From NCBI RefSeq assembly GCF_900142845.1, contig NZ_FSRU01000001.1:2728001-2792000 (forward strand): a stretch of DNA of 64,000 bases, read 5' to 3'. The notes under the pieces are model-generated. The model was given only the letters and a program-made list of their open reading frames with translations, was not told the DNA's origin and made no database searches. The translations under genes and the position numbers were made by a program. The stretch is from Paraburkholderia phenazinium. GTDB taxonomy: Bacteria; Pseudomonadota; Gammaproteobacteria; Burkholderiales; Burkholderiaceae. Positions 24,853 through 35,003 of the stretch are shown here, piece by piece (the first letter of the stretch is position 1; each line of letters begins with the position of its first letter).

Positions 24853-27582
24853 ATGAAACAAAGGGCATTAGCAATCGCCATTCGAAGAATAATCTGGGCT
24901 GAACTGGCACTCTCAGCCGCGATCGCCGTTCCGGCGTTCGCGCAAAGCCAGCCGGCTGCAACGGAGGCAACACCAGCAACGCCTGCCACGGCTCCAGGCG
25001 GTACCACCAGCGGCACCACGCCTCCAACGCCCGGCACCTCGGGCGTCACCGGCACCGGTACCCGCGCGGTGAAGCAGCTGCAAACCTTCCAGGTGACAGG
25101 CTCGCTGATCCGCAGTTCGGACAAGGTCGGCTTCAACCAGGTGCAGACGGTCACCCAGAAGGACATCCAGGACAGCGGCGCGACCAGCGTGGCCGACTTC
25201 CTGCGCACCACCACCGCCAACTCCGCGAATAGCTGGAGCGAAGGCCAGACCGGCAACTTCGCCGCAGGCGCCGCAGGTATCGCCTTGCGTGGTCTGAGTG
25301 AGAAATACACACTGGTCCTGATCGACGGGCAACGGGTCGCGCCGTTCGCGTTCTTCTCGAACAGCGTGGACAACTTTTTCGACCTGAACACGCTGCCGCT
25401 CAACACGATCGACCGCATCGAAATCGTCAAAACCGGTGCCGTGTCGCAGTACGGCTCGGACGCGATTGCGGGCGTGGTCAACATCATTACCAAGCACGAC
25501 TTTCAAGGTCTGCAACTCGACGGCAGCTACGGCAGCTCAGTGAGCGACGGAGCCGGCAACGGCACGACGAAGTTCAGTGTGCTCGGCGGTTTCGGCGATC
25601 TGAACTCGGACCGCTTCAACGTCACCGCATCGGCCAGTTACTACGACAACGCCGGCTCCACGCTGGCGGATCGCGATACAACGGCCAATCAGGATTTCAC
25701 CAACATGCCGGGCGGGCTGTCGTTGCTCGCGCCGTCGTACTGGAACACGGCGAACGGTGCGCAGGCGCTCGCGGGTTGCCCCAACGGCGGCTCGGTGCGT
25801 CCGGCCGGCACCAATTACCTTGGCGCGCTTGCAGGCGGCGGGACAGTGTGTGCCGCCAATACGGCCAACGACACCTCCATCGTGCCGGAGACGCAACGTC
25901 TGAGCGCGAAGGTTCACGCCGACTTCAAGATTAACGACACCACCACGGCGTACGCCGATCTGTGGGAGAGCCACAACCAGACCACGACCAACGACGGTCT
26001 GTGGAACAACATTGTCGGCAACCCGGAAACGCCGACACTGATCTATTCGCCGGGAACCGGTCTCAGCCCGTTCAACAATACGGTTCCGCTCACCAACCCG
26101 TACAACACGACTGGTGCGGCTACCCCGTTGACGTATGCGTTCCCGGCGGCGGTGGCCGAAAAGACGGATTCCAATTTCTGGCGCGCATCCACCGGCGTCA
26201 AGGGAACGTTCGCGTTACCGAACGGAGATTGGGATTGGGCGACCTCGATCAGCCACTCGCAAAGCACGGTCGACAATACGTACACGAACCAGCTCAATGC
26301 GAATGCGCTGACCAATATCTTCCAGAACGGCACGTTCAACTTCGCGAACCCGGCCTCGACGCCGAACGGCTTGAATGGTCTGTATCAGAGCGCCACGAAC
26401 GAAGGGATTTCGAAGCTCGATACGGTCGACGCCACCTTGGCGACGCCGACCCTGTTCCACCTGCCTGCGGGCGATGTGGGTATCGGTTTCGGCGCGCAGT
26501 TCCTGCACGAGAGCGAGTTCATCAGCCCGGGCGCCGAGTATCTGACCGGCCAGGTTGCGAACGTGGATCTGGAAACTGTGAACGGCCAGCGTAACGTCGC
26601 CGCGGTCTACTACCAGATCGATGTGCCGATCATCCAGAACCTGACGTTCAGCCAGTCCGGCCGTTACGACCACTACAGCGATTTCGGCGGCGCGTTCTCG
26701 CCGCGTTTCGCCCTGCGCTATCAGCCGGTGCAGGCCATGACGATGTACGCGTCGTATAACCGCGGCTTCCGTGCACCGACCTTCGTCGAAGACAGCAAGT
26801 CGCAAACGCTGGGCATTCAGGATCTTCCGTCGGGGACCGTCACTACGATCACCTCGGGCAATCCGGATCTGCAGCCTGAACGCACGAAGAACTACAACAT
26901 CGGCTTCGAACTCTCGCCGACCCGTACCACCGACGTGGGCCTCGACTGGTACAAGATCCGCATCACCAACGTGATCGGCGAAGCGCTCGCCCCGTCGCAG
27001 ATCGTCACGAACCCGGCCAACGGTCAGACCCTCTACGAAGTGTTCCCGTACGAGAATCTGGGCTACCTCGATACGAACGGCTTCGAAGGCACCTTCCGCC
27101 AGTCGTTGCCGACGAAGGTCGGTACGTTCGTGTTGTCGGCCGACTGGGCTTACGTCGATGCGTTCAACCTCGGCACACCGACGGGCAAGGTCAACGGCGC
27201 AGGCAACAACTTCACGCTGACCCAACCGTTCGGCGGCAGCTTCCCGCGCTGGAAGGGCAATACGACGCTGTCATGGGCGTATCACCAGTTCAACACCGCG
27301 CTGACCTGGCAGTTCACCGGACCGTATGCCCAGACGCTCGCAACTCAGGCCGCGACCGCACCGTCGGACAAGGTCGGTTCGTACAGCCAGTTCAACCTGA
27401 TGGTGACGTACACGGGCTTCAAGCACTGGACCATCTACGGTGGCATGAACAACATCTTCAATCGTGCGCCTCCGTTCGATCCGCTCTGGGCCGACAACTC
27501 GCTTGATCAGTCCGGTTACGACCAGTCGCTGTACACCTACGTTGGCCGCTTCGCCCAGATCGGCGCGACGTACAAGTTCTGA
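24853..27582 (+). CDS. TonB-dependent outer-membrane receptor
   Basis: A 909-residue receptor. It has a signal peptide ending near VPAFAQ, then a Pro/Thr/Gly-rich linker (about residues 30-75). The plug domain from about residue 80 includes LVLIDGQRVAP and IEIVKTGAVSQYGSDAIAGVVNI. A 22-strand barrel follows, with the conserved FRAPTF segment and a final aromatic residue in IGATYKF. It lacks an N-terminal signalling domain. Such receptors import iron complexes, vitamin B12 or carbohydrates with energy from TonB. No substrate clue is present nearby. AGGGG precedes the start; the ATG at 24850 is an alternative. A terminator follows. Confidence 0.92.
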   Translation: MKQRALAIAIRRIIWAELALSAAIAVPAFAQSQPAATEATPATPATAPGGTTSGTTPPTPGTSGVTGTGTRAVKQLQTFQVTGSLIRSSDKVGFNQVQTVTQKDIQDSGATSVADFLRTTTANSANSWSEGQTGNFAAGAAGIALRGLSEKYTLVLIDGQRVAPFAFFSNSVDNFFDLNTLPLNTIDRIEIVKTGAVSQYGSDAIAGVVNIITKHDFQGLQLDGSYGSSVSDGAGNGTTKFSVLGGFGDLNSDRFNVTASASYYDNAGSTLADRDTTANQDFTNMPGGLSLLAPSYWNTANGAQALAGCPNGGSVRPAGTNYLGALAGGGTVCAANTANDTSIVPETQRLSAKVHADFKINDTTTAYADLWESHNQTTTNDGLWNNIVGNPETPTLIYSPGTGLSPFNNTVPLTNPYNTTGAATPLTYAFPAAVAEKTDSNFWRASTGVKGTFALPNGDWDWATSISHSQSTVDNTYTNQLNANALTNIFQNGTFNFANPASTPNGLNGLYQSATNEGISKLDTVDATLATPTLFHLPAGDVGIGFGAQFLHESEFISPGAEYLTGQVANVDLETVNGQRNVAAVYYQIDVPIIQNLTFSQSGRYDHYSDFGGAFSPRFALRYQPVQAMTMYASYNRGFRAPTFVEDSKSQTLGIQDLPSGTVTTITSGNPDLQPERTKNYNIGFELSPTRTTDVGLDWYKIRITNVIGEALAPSQIVTNPANGQTLYEVFPYENLGYLDTNGFEGTFRQSLPTKVGTFVLSADWAYVDAFNLGTPTGKVNGAGNNFTLTQPFGGSFPRWKGNTTLSWAYHQFNTALTWQFTGPYAQTLATQAATAPSDKVGSYSQFNLMVTYTGFKHWTIYGGMNNIFNRAPPFDPLWADNSLDQSGYDQSLYTYVGRFAQIGATYKF

Positions 27583-27619
27583 AGACGCAGCAAGGCAAGT
27601 AGCACTCCTGTTCCTCTCG

Positions 27620-27663
27620 AACCGCTCCGGGTCCCCTTTTCAGTCACCGGAGCGGTTTTTTTT
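27620..27663 (+). terminator. Intrinsic terminator of the TonB receptor gene
   Basis: AACCGCTCCGG pairs with CCGGAGCGGTT across a 16-base loop and is followed by eight T residues (27656-27663). A classic Rho-independent terminator. Confidence 0.9.
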
Positions 27664-27686
27664 CATGAGAGATCAGCAGGCGGAAA

Positions 27687-28331
27687 TCAGATTTCATCCG
27701 CGAATTCGTCGAGAAAGCGCTGCAAGCGCTCATGACGCACGCGCGCCAGCCGGGCCCCTGTGTCGGTCCGGAAGCCCGATACCAGCTTGAGCAGCTTCGC
27801 GCGAAAATGATCGAGTGCATAGCGACGGTCGTCGAGCGGCCGCTCCGATGCGTGCGGATCGAGCGGGTCGTATAAGGCACTCCCCATCCGGCCCGCCACA
27901 TAGAAACATCGCGCCACCCCCAGCATGCCGATCGCGTCGAGCCGATCCGCATCCTGCAACGTTTTCGCCTCCAGCGTCAGCGGCTCGATGCCGGCCGAAA
28001 AACTGTGCGCGGCCACCGCGTGCGCCACGGCGTCTATCTGCGCCTGCGGCCAATCGAGCGCGCTCAGCACACGGGCGGCTTTGTCAGCGGACAGACGCGA
28101 GGCCTGAGCACGCAACGGCGAATTTTTCTCGGTGGGAACGCAGTCGTGCAGGATCGTGGCGGCGAACAGGACCTGCGCGTCGCCGCCGTCCTCGGCCTGA
28201 ATGGCCGCTGCGTTCTTCCAGACACGCTGCAAATGCGACGTGTCGTGCGAACCGTCGCCGCTCGCGTCGCCCGCGTGCGGCAACAAGGTTCGAGCCAGAT
28301 CCTGAAACGGGAAAAATGCGGGTTGTGTCAT
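27687..28331 (-). CDS. yedJ: HD-domain phosphohydrolase, YedJ-like
   Basis: A 214-residue protein strongly resembling E. coli YedJ. HD residues are visible: SHDTSHLQRVW with His33, LHD with His62-Asp63, and QDADRLDAIG with Asp127/Asp129. AHSFSAGIEPLTLEAK and RPLDDRRYALDHF also match YedJ. HD proteins are metal-dependent phosphohydrolases, often acting on nucleotides, but the YedJ substrate is not established. It is convergent with the TonB receptor gene, sharing the terminator region. The start is the ATG at 28331. Confidence 0.92.
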   Translation of the reverse strand: MTQPAFFPFQDLARTLLPHAGDASGDGSHDTSHLQRVWKNAAAIQAEDGGDAQVLFAATILHDCVPTEKNSPLRAQASRLSADKAARVLSALDWPQAQIDAVAHAVAAHSFSAGIEPLTLEAKTLQDADRLDAIGMLGVARCFYVAGRMGSALYDPLDPHASERPLDDRRYALDHFRAKLLKLVSGFRTDTGARLARVRHERLQRFLDEFADEI

Positions 28332-28394
28332 AGGCGTTGCCGGTTCAATGGGCCGACGATTATCGCCTGGGCGCGCCTTCCCGCCGCGCCGAAT

Positions 28395-28646
28395 TCAATG
28401 CGCGCCGATCAACCCGCGCAGCGCGGCATCGCGAACGTCCATCACGTCGAAGATCCCGAGCGCCCGCAGCGCCGGCAACGCGTCGACAATATCGCGCTCG
28501 GCCTCGCCACGACTTTGCTCGGAGGCGTCGCGGTCGCACCAGATCCTCGCGTTGACGAGAAACGCGCCCACGGTGCCCTTGCGCACGGTGACGCCGTCGA
28601 GGTCCCATTGATTCACATGGTCGGGTAAGAGCTCGTGTGCTTTCAT
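28395..28646 (-). CDS. Conserved-looking small hypothetical protein
   Basis: An 83-residue acidic protein beginning MKAHELLPDHVNQWDLDGVT with AGGA nine bases before the ATG at 28646. It has a conserved-looking core (VRKGTVGAFLVNARIW, then ALPALRALGIFDVMDVRD). No signal peptide, membrane helix or named domain is recognised. It is upstream of yedJ on the same strand, with 63 bases between, so the two may be cotranscribed, and it is divergent from the AraC regulator. Confidence 0.7.
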   Translation of the reverse strand: MKAHELLPDHVNQWDLDGVTVRKGTVGAFLVNARIWCDRDASEQSRGEAERDIVDALPALRALGIFDVMDVRDAALRGLIGAH

Positions 28647-28761
28647 GACTGTCCGTCCTGGTTGAGTGGCCGCGCGAGCGGCCGGTTGCAGAGATTCCAC
28701 TCTAGATGGACGGATGCAGCGCGTCTCCGGTATAAAGGCCATTCGATCCGTCGTTTCGGCC

Positions 28762-29592
28762 ATGACCCAACCGCTGATTTCCCCGCAACAGGCGCAGTCC
28801 GCTCACGGACCCTTCCTGATCGCTGTCGAACAGACCGGCGACGACGTGCGCGTCACGCCTTCGCACGGTCACGCGCGCGGCCAGTTGCTGGGTGCGCTGC
28901 GCGGGCTGTTGTCGGTCGGCGTCGACAACCAGCAATGGGTCGTGCCCGCCATCCACGCGGTCTGGATTCCGCCGCATCGTACGCATGCGCTTCGCTCGCA
29001 CGGCGCCTATGCGGGCTGGAGCGTCTATATCGAGGAAGCGGCCTGCGCGCCGCTGCCCGCCGAACCTTGCACGGTACGGACGTCCGCCTTGCTGCGCGAG
29101 GCCGTGCGGCGTGCCGCCAGTTGGCGCAGTGCGGTCCTGGACGCGCCGCAACTGCGGGTGGCGGGGGTGATCGTCGACGAAATCCTGAGCCTGCCGCGCG
29201 AGCGTCTGGGCTTGCCGATGCCGCGCGACGCCCGCTTGCAACGCATCGCGCAGGCGCTCACCGACGATCTGGCGGACAACCGGCGCCTCGAACAATGGGC
29301 GCAATGGGCCGCGCTCTCACCGCGCACCTTGAGTCGCCGCTTCGTCGACGAGACGGGCTTCAGTTTCGCCGAGTGGCGGCAGCAGGCGCGCCTGTTGCGT
29401 GCGCTCGAAATGCTCGCTGCGGATCTGCCGGTCACGACCGTCGCGCTCGAACTCGGTTACGACAACGTGAGTGCCTTTATTGCGATGTTCAAGCGCGCGC
29501 TGGGCAGCACACCAAGCCGGTATTTTCATTCGTCGGCTGCAGACCCCGCGCCGCCGTCCGCCACCACGACGGCGACGGACGCTGACGCATAG
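28762..29592 (+). CDS. AraC-family transcriptional regulator
   Basis: A 276-residue regulator with an N-terminal cupin-like domain (SHGHARGQLLGALRG near residue 34, WIPPHRTHALRSHG near 69) and a C-terminal AraC double helix-turn-helix. The latter includes LSPRTLSRRFVDETGFSFAEW and LELGYDNVSAFIAMFKRALG. The layout is that of NimR/RipA-like regulators, which often control an adjacent transporter; none is evident here. Its last 67 bases overlap the end of the minus-strand secreted-protein gene. Confidence 0.9.
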   Translation: MTQPLISPQQAQSAHGPFLIAVEQTGDDVRVTPSHGHARGQLLGALRGLLSVGVDNQQWVVPAIHAVWIPPHRTHALRSHGAYAGWSVYIEEAACAPLPAEPCTVRTSALLREAVRRAASWRSAVLDAPQLRVAGVIVDEILSLPRERLGLPMPRDARLQRIAQALTDDLADNRRLEQWAQWAALSPRTLSRRFVDETGFSFAEWRQQARLLRALEMLAADLPVTTVALELGYDNVSAFIAMFKRALGSTPSRYFHSSAADPAPPSATTTATDADA

Positions 29593-30005
29593 CGTGCGCC
29601 GCTGTTGCATTCGTCGATCTGGCCGGCCACGTTATTGAACGCATGCAGATAGACGCTGGATGACTTGCCGTCGCGGCGCGCGAGTTCGGCGAGGTCGAGC
29701 ACGGCGGCGTACTTCAACGCACAACGCGGCGGATGCGATAACCGCGGTAAATGCGGTAAATGCGGTGAATGCGGCGCCAGGATGGACGTGGGAAACGGCC
29801 CGTCATCCACGCCCGGGACCGGCACAGCAAACGCGTTCGTTTCGCCTGCCGTTCCGGCCGTAACGGCGACCACTGCGGCAAGCGCGACGATCAGCGTCGC
29901 GAACTTCATCCGTCTGAAGAAAGAGCGGGTACGGGTCACGTTTTCACGCGAACGGGCCGGGGTCATGCTGCCCTGCCCGCCCCTCGCTTGCGGCTCGCCT
30001 TGCAT
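29526..30005 (-). CDS. Small secreted or membrane-anchored hypothetical protein
   Basis: A 159-residue protein. The ATG at 30005 has AGGAG five bases upstream. The first 32 residues are basic, and a hydrophobic segment (MKFATLIVALAAVVAVTAG, about 33-51) follows, acting as a signal anchor or as a signal peptide with a long n-region. The mature part contains a run of His/Pro residues and then CALKYAAVLDLAELARRDGK. No family is recognised. It lies just downstream of the repeat-rich secreted protein, 30 bases apart, so the two may form an operon. Its 3' end overlaps the AraC gene tail-to-tail. Confidence 0.6.
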   Translation of the reverse strand: MQGEPQARGGQGSMTPARSRENVTRTRSFFRRMKFATLIVALAAVVAVTAGTAGETNAFAVPVPGVDDGPFPTSILAPHSPHLPHLPRLSHPPRCALKYAAVLDLAELARRDGKSSSVYLHAFNNVAGQIDECNSGARYASASVAVVVADGGAGSAADE

Positions 30006-30034
30006 GCGGACTCCTGATGATTGGACGCCGCGGT

Positions 30035-31027
30035 TCATGACCAGTGAGCCGGAATCCAGATACCGCCATACCAGTGACCCGGCACCCACACCACAGGACG
30101 CGGTGCGACGTAGACCGGACGCGGCGCGACGTAGACCACACGGGGTGCGACATACACGGCGGGCGGCGGAGGCGGCGGCACATAGACCACCGGGGGCGGC
30201 GGTACATAAGCGACAGGCGGCGCCACGACGACCGCCGGCGCACGCACCACCACCGCGGTGCCGCCCGTCGTGACGGTACCGCCGGCGACCACCACACCGC
30301 CCGTTGTAACCGTACCGCCGGCGACCACCGTGCCGCTGCTCGTGACGGTGTTGCCGTGCACCCCCGTCACGCTGCTCGACGTCGTCACCACACCCGGCGC
30401 TACGCGCGTGGCGCTGCCGGAATGATCGACGGTACCGCCGTCCGGACCGGTCACCGTCCCCGAGCGATAACAGGAATTGCCCGCGCAATTAGTCGAAGCC
30501 GCATGGTTGTACGTGTTGCCGCTCGACCCGGTGACCGAGCCGGTGGACGAATACTGCCCAGGCGCATCGCGCGTCACGCTGCCGGAGGTGCTGGCGGTCT
30601 TGCCGTCGGGACCGGTCAGCGTGCCCGTGTGCGAACAGGTCCCACCGGCGCAACTGGTATCGCCGGCATGCTGGACCGAATTGCCATAGCGTCCGGTCGC
30701 GGTGCCCGAGTTCGAAAACTGCCCCGGCGCCGTACGCGTCACAGTGCCGGTATTGGTAGCCACACCGCCCCAGGGGCCGGCGACGCCGCCCGCGTGCGAG
30801 CAGCTTCCGCCGCCGCAAGAGCCGGCGTGCGCGCCGTTATACGTGCCGCGCGAAGTGTAGGCCGTGCCGCGCGAGGTCCAGGCCGAGGCCGGCGCGCAGC
30901 CGAGCACCGACACTGCCGCGCACGCCGCAAGGGCGAGCTTCTTGATGGTGAGGCGAACACGCACGGCGCTAGCGGTGGAAGCCAGCCAGGCGCTGGCGGT
31001 GGAAAGCTGAAACGAGGCGTTTTTCAC
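30035..31027 (-). CDS. Repeat-rich secreted protein with Gly/Thr repeats and a proline-valine tail
   Basis: A 330-residue protein from a GTG at 31027 with AAGGA upstream. A long signal region ends near APASA. Three cysteine-pair repeats follow (SCGGGSCSHAG, SCAGGTCSHTG, NCAGNSCYRSG), each followed by a Gly/Ser/Thr unit containing GPDGG/GPDGK-like text. Then come repeated VVAGGTVTTGG units, a tail of PPPPVVYVPP and VYVAPR repeats, and an ending with WVPGHWYGGIWIPAHW. This looks like a cell-surface or extracellular structural protein. The aromatic W-x-P-x-H-W ending is common in Burkholderia envelope proteins of unknown role. Regulation is unknown. Confidence 0.75.
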   Translation of the reverse strand: MKNASFQLSTASAWLASTASAVRVRLTIKKLALAACAAVSVLGCAPASAWTSRGTAYTSRGTYNGAHAGSCGGGSCSHAGGVAGPWGGVATNTGTVTRTAPGQFSNSGTATGRYGNSVQHAGDTSCAGGTCSHTGTLTGPDGKTASTSGSVTRDAPGQYSSTGSVTGSSGNTYNHAASTNCAGNSCYRSGTVTGPDGGTVDHSGSATRVAPGVVTTSSSVTGVHGNTVTSSGTVVAGGTVTTGGVVVAGGTVTTGGTAVVVRAPAVVVAPPVAYVPPPPVVYVPPPPPPAVYVAPRVVYVAPRPVYVAPRPVVWVPGHWYGGIWIPAHWS

Positions 31028-31274
31028 GGTATGTCCTTCGCAGTTCGGGCCACATTGAGCACTCTGGCGTGGCGACGAACGGACTATAGAAGGACGGCTG
31101 CGCTGACACTATTGCAAAGATATGTCGCGCGGTTTCACCGCAAGCGGCAGCGCGCGGAGGCCCGCCACGCGGGCGTCTGAGCGCCTCACTCAGGCACCGT
31201 GACATCTCGCGACATAAAGTGCGCGAGTCGTGAAGACCAGGTACGGCGCGCCGAAACCACCCGCGCCTCCCACC

Positions 31275-32846
31275 TCAATGTATTTGCACGCTGCCCTCAG
31301 GCAGCGTAAAGACCGCGATGGCCGCTTCGAGCTGGGCGGTCTGTTCTTTCAGGACCTCTGCGGATGCGCTCGCCTGTTCCACCAGCGCCGCATTTTGCTG
31401 GGTCGTGCGGTCCATGCTCGCGACCGCGATGTTCACCTGCTCGATACCCGAACTTTGTTCCACCGAGGCCGCGCTGATTTCGCCCATGATGTCCGTCACG
31501 CGCCGCACCGCCTGCACGACTTCCTGCATGGTCTCGCCCGCTCGCTCGACGAACTGCGAGCCGCCTGCGATCTGCGCGGCCGACTCCTCGATCAAGGCCT
31601 TGATTTCCTTTGCCGCGGCCGCGCTGCGTTGCGCCAGATTGCGCACCTCGCCCGCCACCACCGCAAACCCGCGCCCTTCCTCGCCGGCGCGCGCCGCCTC
31701 GACCGCCGCATTGAGGGCGAGGATGTTGGTCTGAAACGCGATCCCTTCGATCACGCCAATGATGTCGCCGATCCGGAGCGACGACTGCGAGATGCCGTGC
31801 ATCGTCTCGACCACCTTGCCCACCACGTCGCCGCCGCGCACCGCCGTCTCCGATGCGTTGTGCGCCAGTTGGCTGGCCTGCCTGGCGTTGTCCGCGTTCT
31901 GCTTCACGGTCGCCGTGATCTGCTCCATGCTGGCGGCCGTTTCGCCGAGCGCGGTGGCCTGCTCTTCCGTACGGCGCGACAGGTCCGCATTGCCGGAAGC
32001 AATTTCGCCGGAGACCGTGGAAAGTAACGTGGCGCCGCCGCGGATTTGCGCAATCGCCTGGGCGAGGCGCAACTGCATTCGCTGCATGGCCGCGAGCAGG
32101 CTGGTGTCGTCGCCGTTGCGGGTCGCGACCACGACGTCGAGCTCGCCGTCGGCGATGCGGGTTGCGATCTGCGCGGCATAGGCCGGCTCGCCGCCGAGCT
32201 GGCGCAGAATGCTGCGGGCGATCAGCCCGATCACAATCGACACCGCCACGCACAGAAACAGCGCCGCCACGACGTACTGCACGAGCGTCAGATAAAACGC
32301 GGCGTCGATGTCGTCGGTAAACACCCCGGTGATGATGGTCCAGTCCCATGGCTTGAAGAGCCGGACATAGTTCACCTTCGGCGCCATTTTATTGGTAACC
32401 GGTTTCATGAACTGCAGATTCATGAAGCCTTCGCCGTTACGTTCAGCCAGATCCGAGCCTTCCTGGAACACGTGATGACCCGTGGGATCCGTGAACTGGC
32501 TCATGTCCTTGCCGTCGAGCTCGCTGCGCACGCCGTGCATCAACACTTTCGCGTGGGCGTCCGTGATCACCAGATAGCCGCCCGAGCCGTCGTAGTGCAT
32601 CGCCTTCAGATCGGCGAGTGCGTTGCGCTGCGCGTCGGCGAGCGGCAGGGTACCCGCCGCGGCAAGCTCGTTATAGCGATTCACCACGCCATACGCCACG
32701 CTCACCACGCTTTTCAGTTCGGCCTCGCGGCCTGCGATCATCGTCTCGCGGGCCTTGAAGGCGCCCCACAGGCCGATCGCCAGAATTCCCATGCACATGA
32801 CCGCCACCGCCAGCCAGAGCCGTACCTTGAGCCGAAAGCGTTCCAT
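31275..32846 (-). CDS. Methyl-accepting chemotaxis protein with a Cache-type sensor
   Basis: A 523-residue chemoreceptor. Membrane helix 1 lies at about residues 10-28. A periplasmic single-Cache domain follows ([21 protein letters not shown], then [13 protein letters not shown]), then a second membrane helix near 190-213, HAMP, and the signalling domain with [20 protein letters not shown]. It ends LPEGSVQIH with no methylation-docking pentapeptide. Cache receptors commonly sense organic acids or amines. The ATG at 32846 has AAGG six bases upstream; the frame continues upstream through the tehA gene in another frame and that part is not real. It is downstream of tehA on the same strand. Confidence 0.95.
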   Translation of the reverse strand: MERFRLKVRLWLAVAVMCMGILAIGLWGAFKARETMIAGREAELKSVVSVAYGVVNRYNELAAAGTLPLADAQRNALADLKAMHYDGSGGYLVITDAHAKVLMHGVRSELDGKDMSQFTDPTGHHVFQEGSDLAERNGEGFMNLQFMKPVTNKMAPKVNYVRLFKPWDWTIITGVFTDDIDAAFYLTLVQYVVAALFLCVAVSIVIGLIARSILRQLGGEPAYAAQIATRIADGELDVVVATRNGDDTSLLAAMQRMQLRLAQAIAQIRGGATLLSTVSGEIASGNADLSRRTEEQATALGETAASMEQITATVKQNADNARQASQLAHNASETAVRGGDVVGKVVETMHGISQSSLRIGDIIGVIEGIAFQTNILALNAAVEAARAGEEGRGFAVVAGEVRNLAQRSAAAAKEIKALIEESAAQIAGGSQFVERAGETMQEVVQAVRRVTDIMGEISAASVEQSSGIEQVNIAVASMDRTTQQNAALVEQASASAEVLKEQTAQLEAAIAVFTLPEGSVQIH

Positions 32847-32944
32847 CTCCGCACCTTTTCTATGTTGGTGAGCGCCTGCACGATACGTGCGTGCAGGCTT
32901 GTTATGTCCGTCAAGCGGGTTAACGGCGGGAGACGGCGGAAACT

Positions 32945-33970
32945 TCAGTGGGCGCCGACGGCCGCCGCGGCAGGCCGCGCGCCGCCAGGCGACTGGGGCC
33001 GGACAGCCGCAGCCGGCGCACTCGCGGGCAGCAGCTTGCCTTGCCACAATTGACGCAGCGTCATGACGACGAGCACGGCGATTGCGAGGTTCGCGAGCAC
33101 GAACAGGCCGGCCGCCAACCATGCTTCCTGACCGCTCGCACCGCGTTCGACCATGCGCATGGCCATCGTCGGCAAGGCGGCGACGCCGAAGCTGAAGGCC
33201 CAGTACGACGGTGCAAAGGCCTGCTGGCGAATCCACGGCAACAGGCGCAGCAGCAACAGAGCCTGATAGATGCCGTAGCCGAGCAGCAGGTAGGCGAACA
33301 GGTCGGGCGCGCCGCTCGTCAGGCTCAGGTAGGCCACACCGCCCACGACGGGCGGGGCCAGTTGAATTCCCAAGGTGGGGCGCAGCGCCTCGGGCAAGGC
33401 TTCGTGGACGGCGGCGCGATGCAGGATCAGCGATTCGATGGCGAGCCACGACAGCACGCCGGCGCCGAAGAACAGCATGCCCAACTGGTGCCAGCCGAAC
33501 GCGGCGGAAGCCGTCGCGGCCACGAAGTTGGTGGCGACGGCGGGCAGATAGACCGCCGGCGTGACCAGTTCCGGCGCGCGTCCGCCCTGCCAGAGGCGGC
33601 CTTGCAGGAACACACCCAGCGCCAGTCCGCTCGCGGCAGCAAGCCAGAACAACGCCACCGCCGCGACGTGCGAATAGTTCAGCAACGCCCCGGCGGCCAG
33701 CAAGGCGGAAACCGGTACAAGCGCGACAAACGACGATTGCACCGGGTGCTGCAGTTCGGCGCGTGCCTCGGCGCGGTGCGCGATCCACTTATGCGCGTAG
33801 GCTGCCCCAAGCACCAGCCACACGGCGAACGCGCCAAGCGTCAACAGTTGCGCGACGCTCGCCGGTACCGGCCAGATCCGGCTCGCCACGCGCCACGCAT
33901 TGGCCAATGCAAACAACCCGACTGCGATGCCGAAGAAAGCGACCGGCATGGGTCCACGATGCGTATTCAT
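32945..33970 (-). CDS. tehA: TehA/SLAC1-family transporter
   Basis: A 341-residue membrane protein with about ten hydrophobic helices. It opens [20 protein letters not shown], a good match to the start of bacterial TehA and the SLAC1 anion-channel family. The family includes tellurite-resistance protein TehA and C4-dicarboxylate exporters. The C-terminus is Ala/Pro-rich and looks disordered. There is no tehB nearby. The chemoreceptor gene follows after about 100 bases on the same strand. Confidence 0.88.
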   Translation of the reverse strand: MNTHRGPMPVAFFGIAVGLFALANAWRVASRIWPVPASVAQLLTLGAFAVWLVLGAAYAHKWIAHRAEARAELQHPVQSSFVALVPVSALLAAGALLNYSHVAAVALFWLAAASGLALGVFLQGRLWQGGRAPELVTPAVYLPAVATNFVAATASAAFGWHQLGMLFFGAGVLSWLAIESLILHRAAVHEALPEALRPTLGIQLAPPVVGGVAYLSLTSGAPDLFAYLLLGYGIYQALLLLRLLPWIRQQAFAPSYWAFSFGVAALPTMAMRMVERGASGQEAWLAAGLFVLANLAIAVLVVMTLRQLWQGKLLPASAPAAAVRPQSPGGARPAAAAVGAH

Positions 33971-34271
33971 CTGCTTTACTCCTGAAGATTCGAGCCAGGT
34001 GTCCGGCGGCGCCGCACAGGCCTGTCGTTCAGACGTACTTTAGGAGCGGGCGACTCGCGCGGGAATGCCGCGCCATCGCAACAAGATGCTCATTCGTCTC
34101 AGGGTGCGCTTCGATGCAGCAAAGCCGCCTGAAAGGTATGATGGAAAGCCGCCCCTTCCGGGACCTTCCGGAGCGGAGCGCGCCGCGCAGTCGCGACCAG
34201 CAGTGGCCGGCGTTGCGACAGGCGGGATGAAGGACGTGCCAGAAACCGAATCTAACCACGGAGTGAACGAT

Positions 34272-34697
34272 ATGGCTTTGCACAAGGCAGTATGGGTAGC
34301 AGTGGCACTTGCAGCATCGATCAACGCGCATGCACAGGTCGCCGGCACACAGCCTCTGAGCGTCACCGTCGAGCAGTCCCAGGCACTTCTGCAGGGCTGG
34401 AGCGTCAAGAAAAGCGTGCTGGGCAAAGCGGTCTATAACGACCAGAACGAAAAGATCGGCTCGGTGCGCGATCTGATCGTCGCCCCGGACGGCTCCGTCT
34501 CGGCGGCGATCCTGTCGGCGGGCGGTTTCCTCGGCGTCGCCACGCACGACGTCGCCGTCCCCATCGCCGCGCTCGACGTCCGCGGCGGCAATCTGTATCT
34601 GCCCGGCGCCACCAAGGACGCGCTGAAGGCGACGCCGGAGTTCCAGTACGCCAAGGTGCAAACGCCGCCCAAGCCCAAGAAGGTTCAGGCACAGTAA
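34272..34697 (+). CDS. Periplasmic PRC-barrel domain protein
   Basis: A 141-residue protein with a signal peptide ending near INAHAQ, then a PRC-barrel (about residues 45-105: LGKAVYNDQNEKIGSVRDLIV, SAAILSAGGFLGVATHDVAVP) and a lysine/proline-rich end. PRC-barrels mediate binding to other proteins or surfaces. GGAG lies eight bases before the ATG at 34272. Secreted PRC-barrel proteins like this are common in Burkholderia, without a defined role. It is a single gene. Confidence 0.85.
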   Translation: MALHKAVWVAVALAASINAHAQVAGTQPLSVTVEQSQALLQGWSVKKSVLGKAVYNDQNEKIGSVRDLIVAPDGSVSAAILSAGGFLGVATHDVAVPIAALDVRGGNLYLPGATKDALKATPEFQYAKVQTPPKPKKVQAQ

Positions 34698-35003
34698 CGC
34701 GCCGTTCGCCGTCATGAGTTGAAGGGGTTGCGGCTGACAAGCTCAGCCGCAACCGCTGCTCGCCGTAGTCATCGCGCTTCACCCTCTGGCGGTTCACCCG
34801 CCCCCACATCCCTCCTCTGCCCCATAAACCGGCGCCTATGACCGGGATGCCGCCTCGCCCATGATCCCGTCCCGGCAAGGCGCTACGGATGACTACGGTA
34901 AATACCCCCAATTGACGCTCGCTATATCCGCTCATATATTTCGAGCGCGGCGTAGGGGGACGAGCCTTGAATACGCGGCTGAACAACAGAGGTCCCGTAT
35001 TTG

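Noticed and set aside
31275..33788. One long 837-codon minus-strand frame that would fuse the chemoreceptor to upstream sequence
   Set aside because: The upstream part runs through tehA in another frame. The ATG at 32846 has a ribosome-binding site and starts the normal chemoreceptor.
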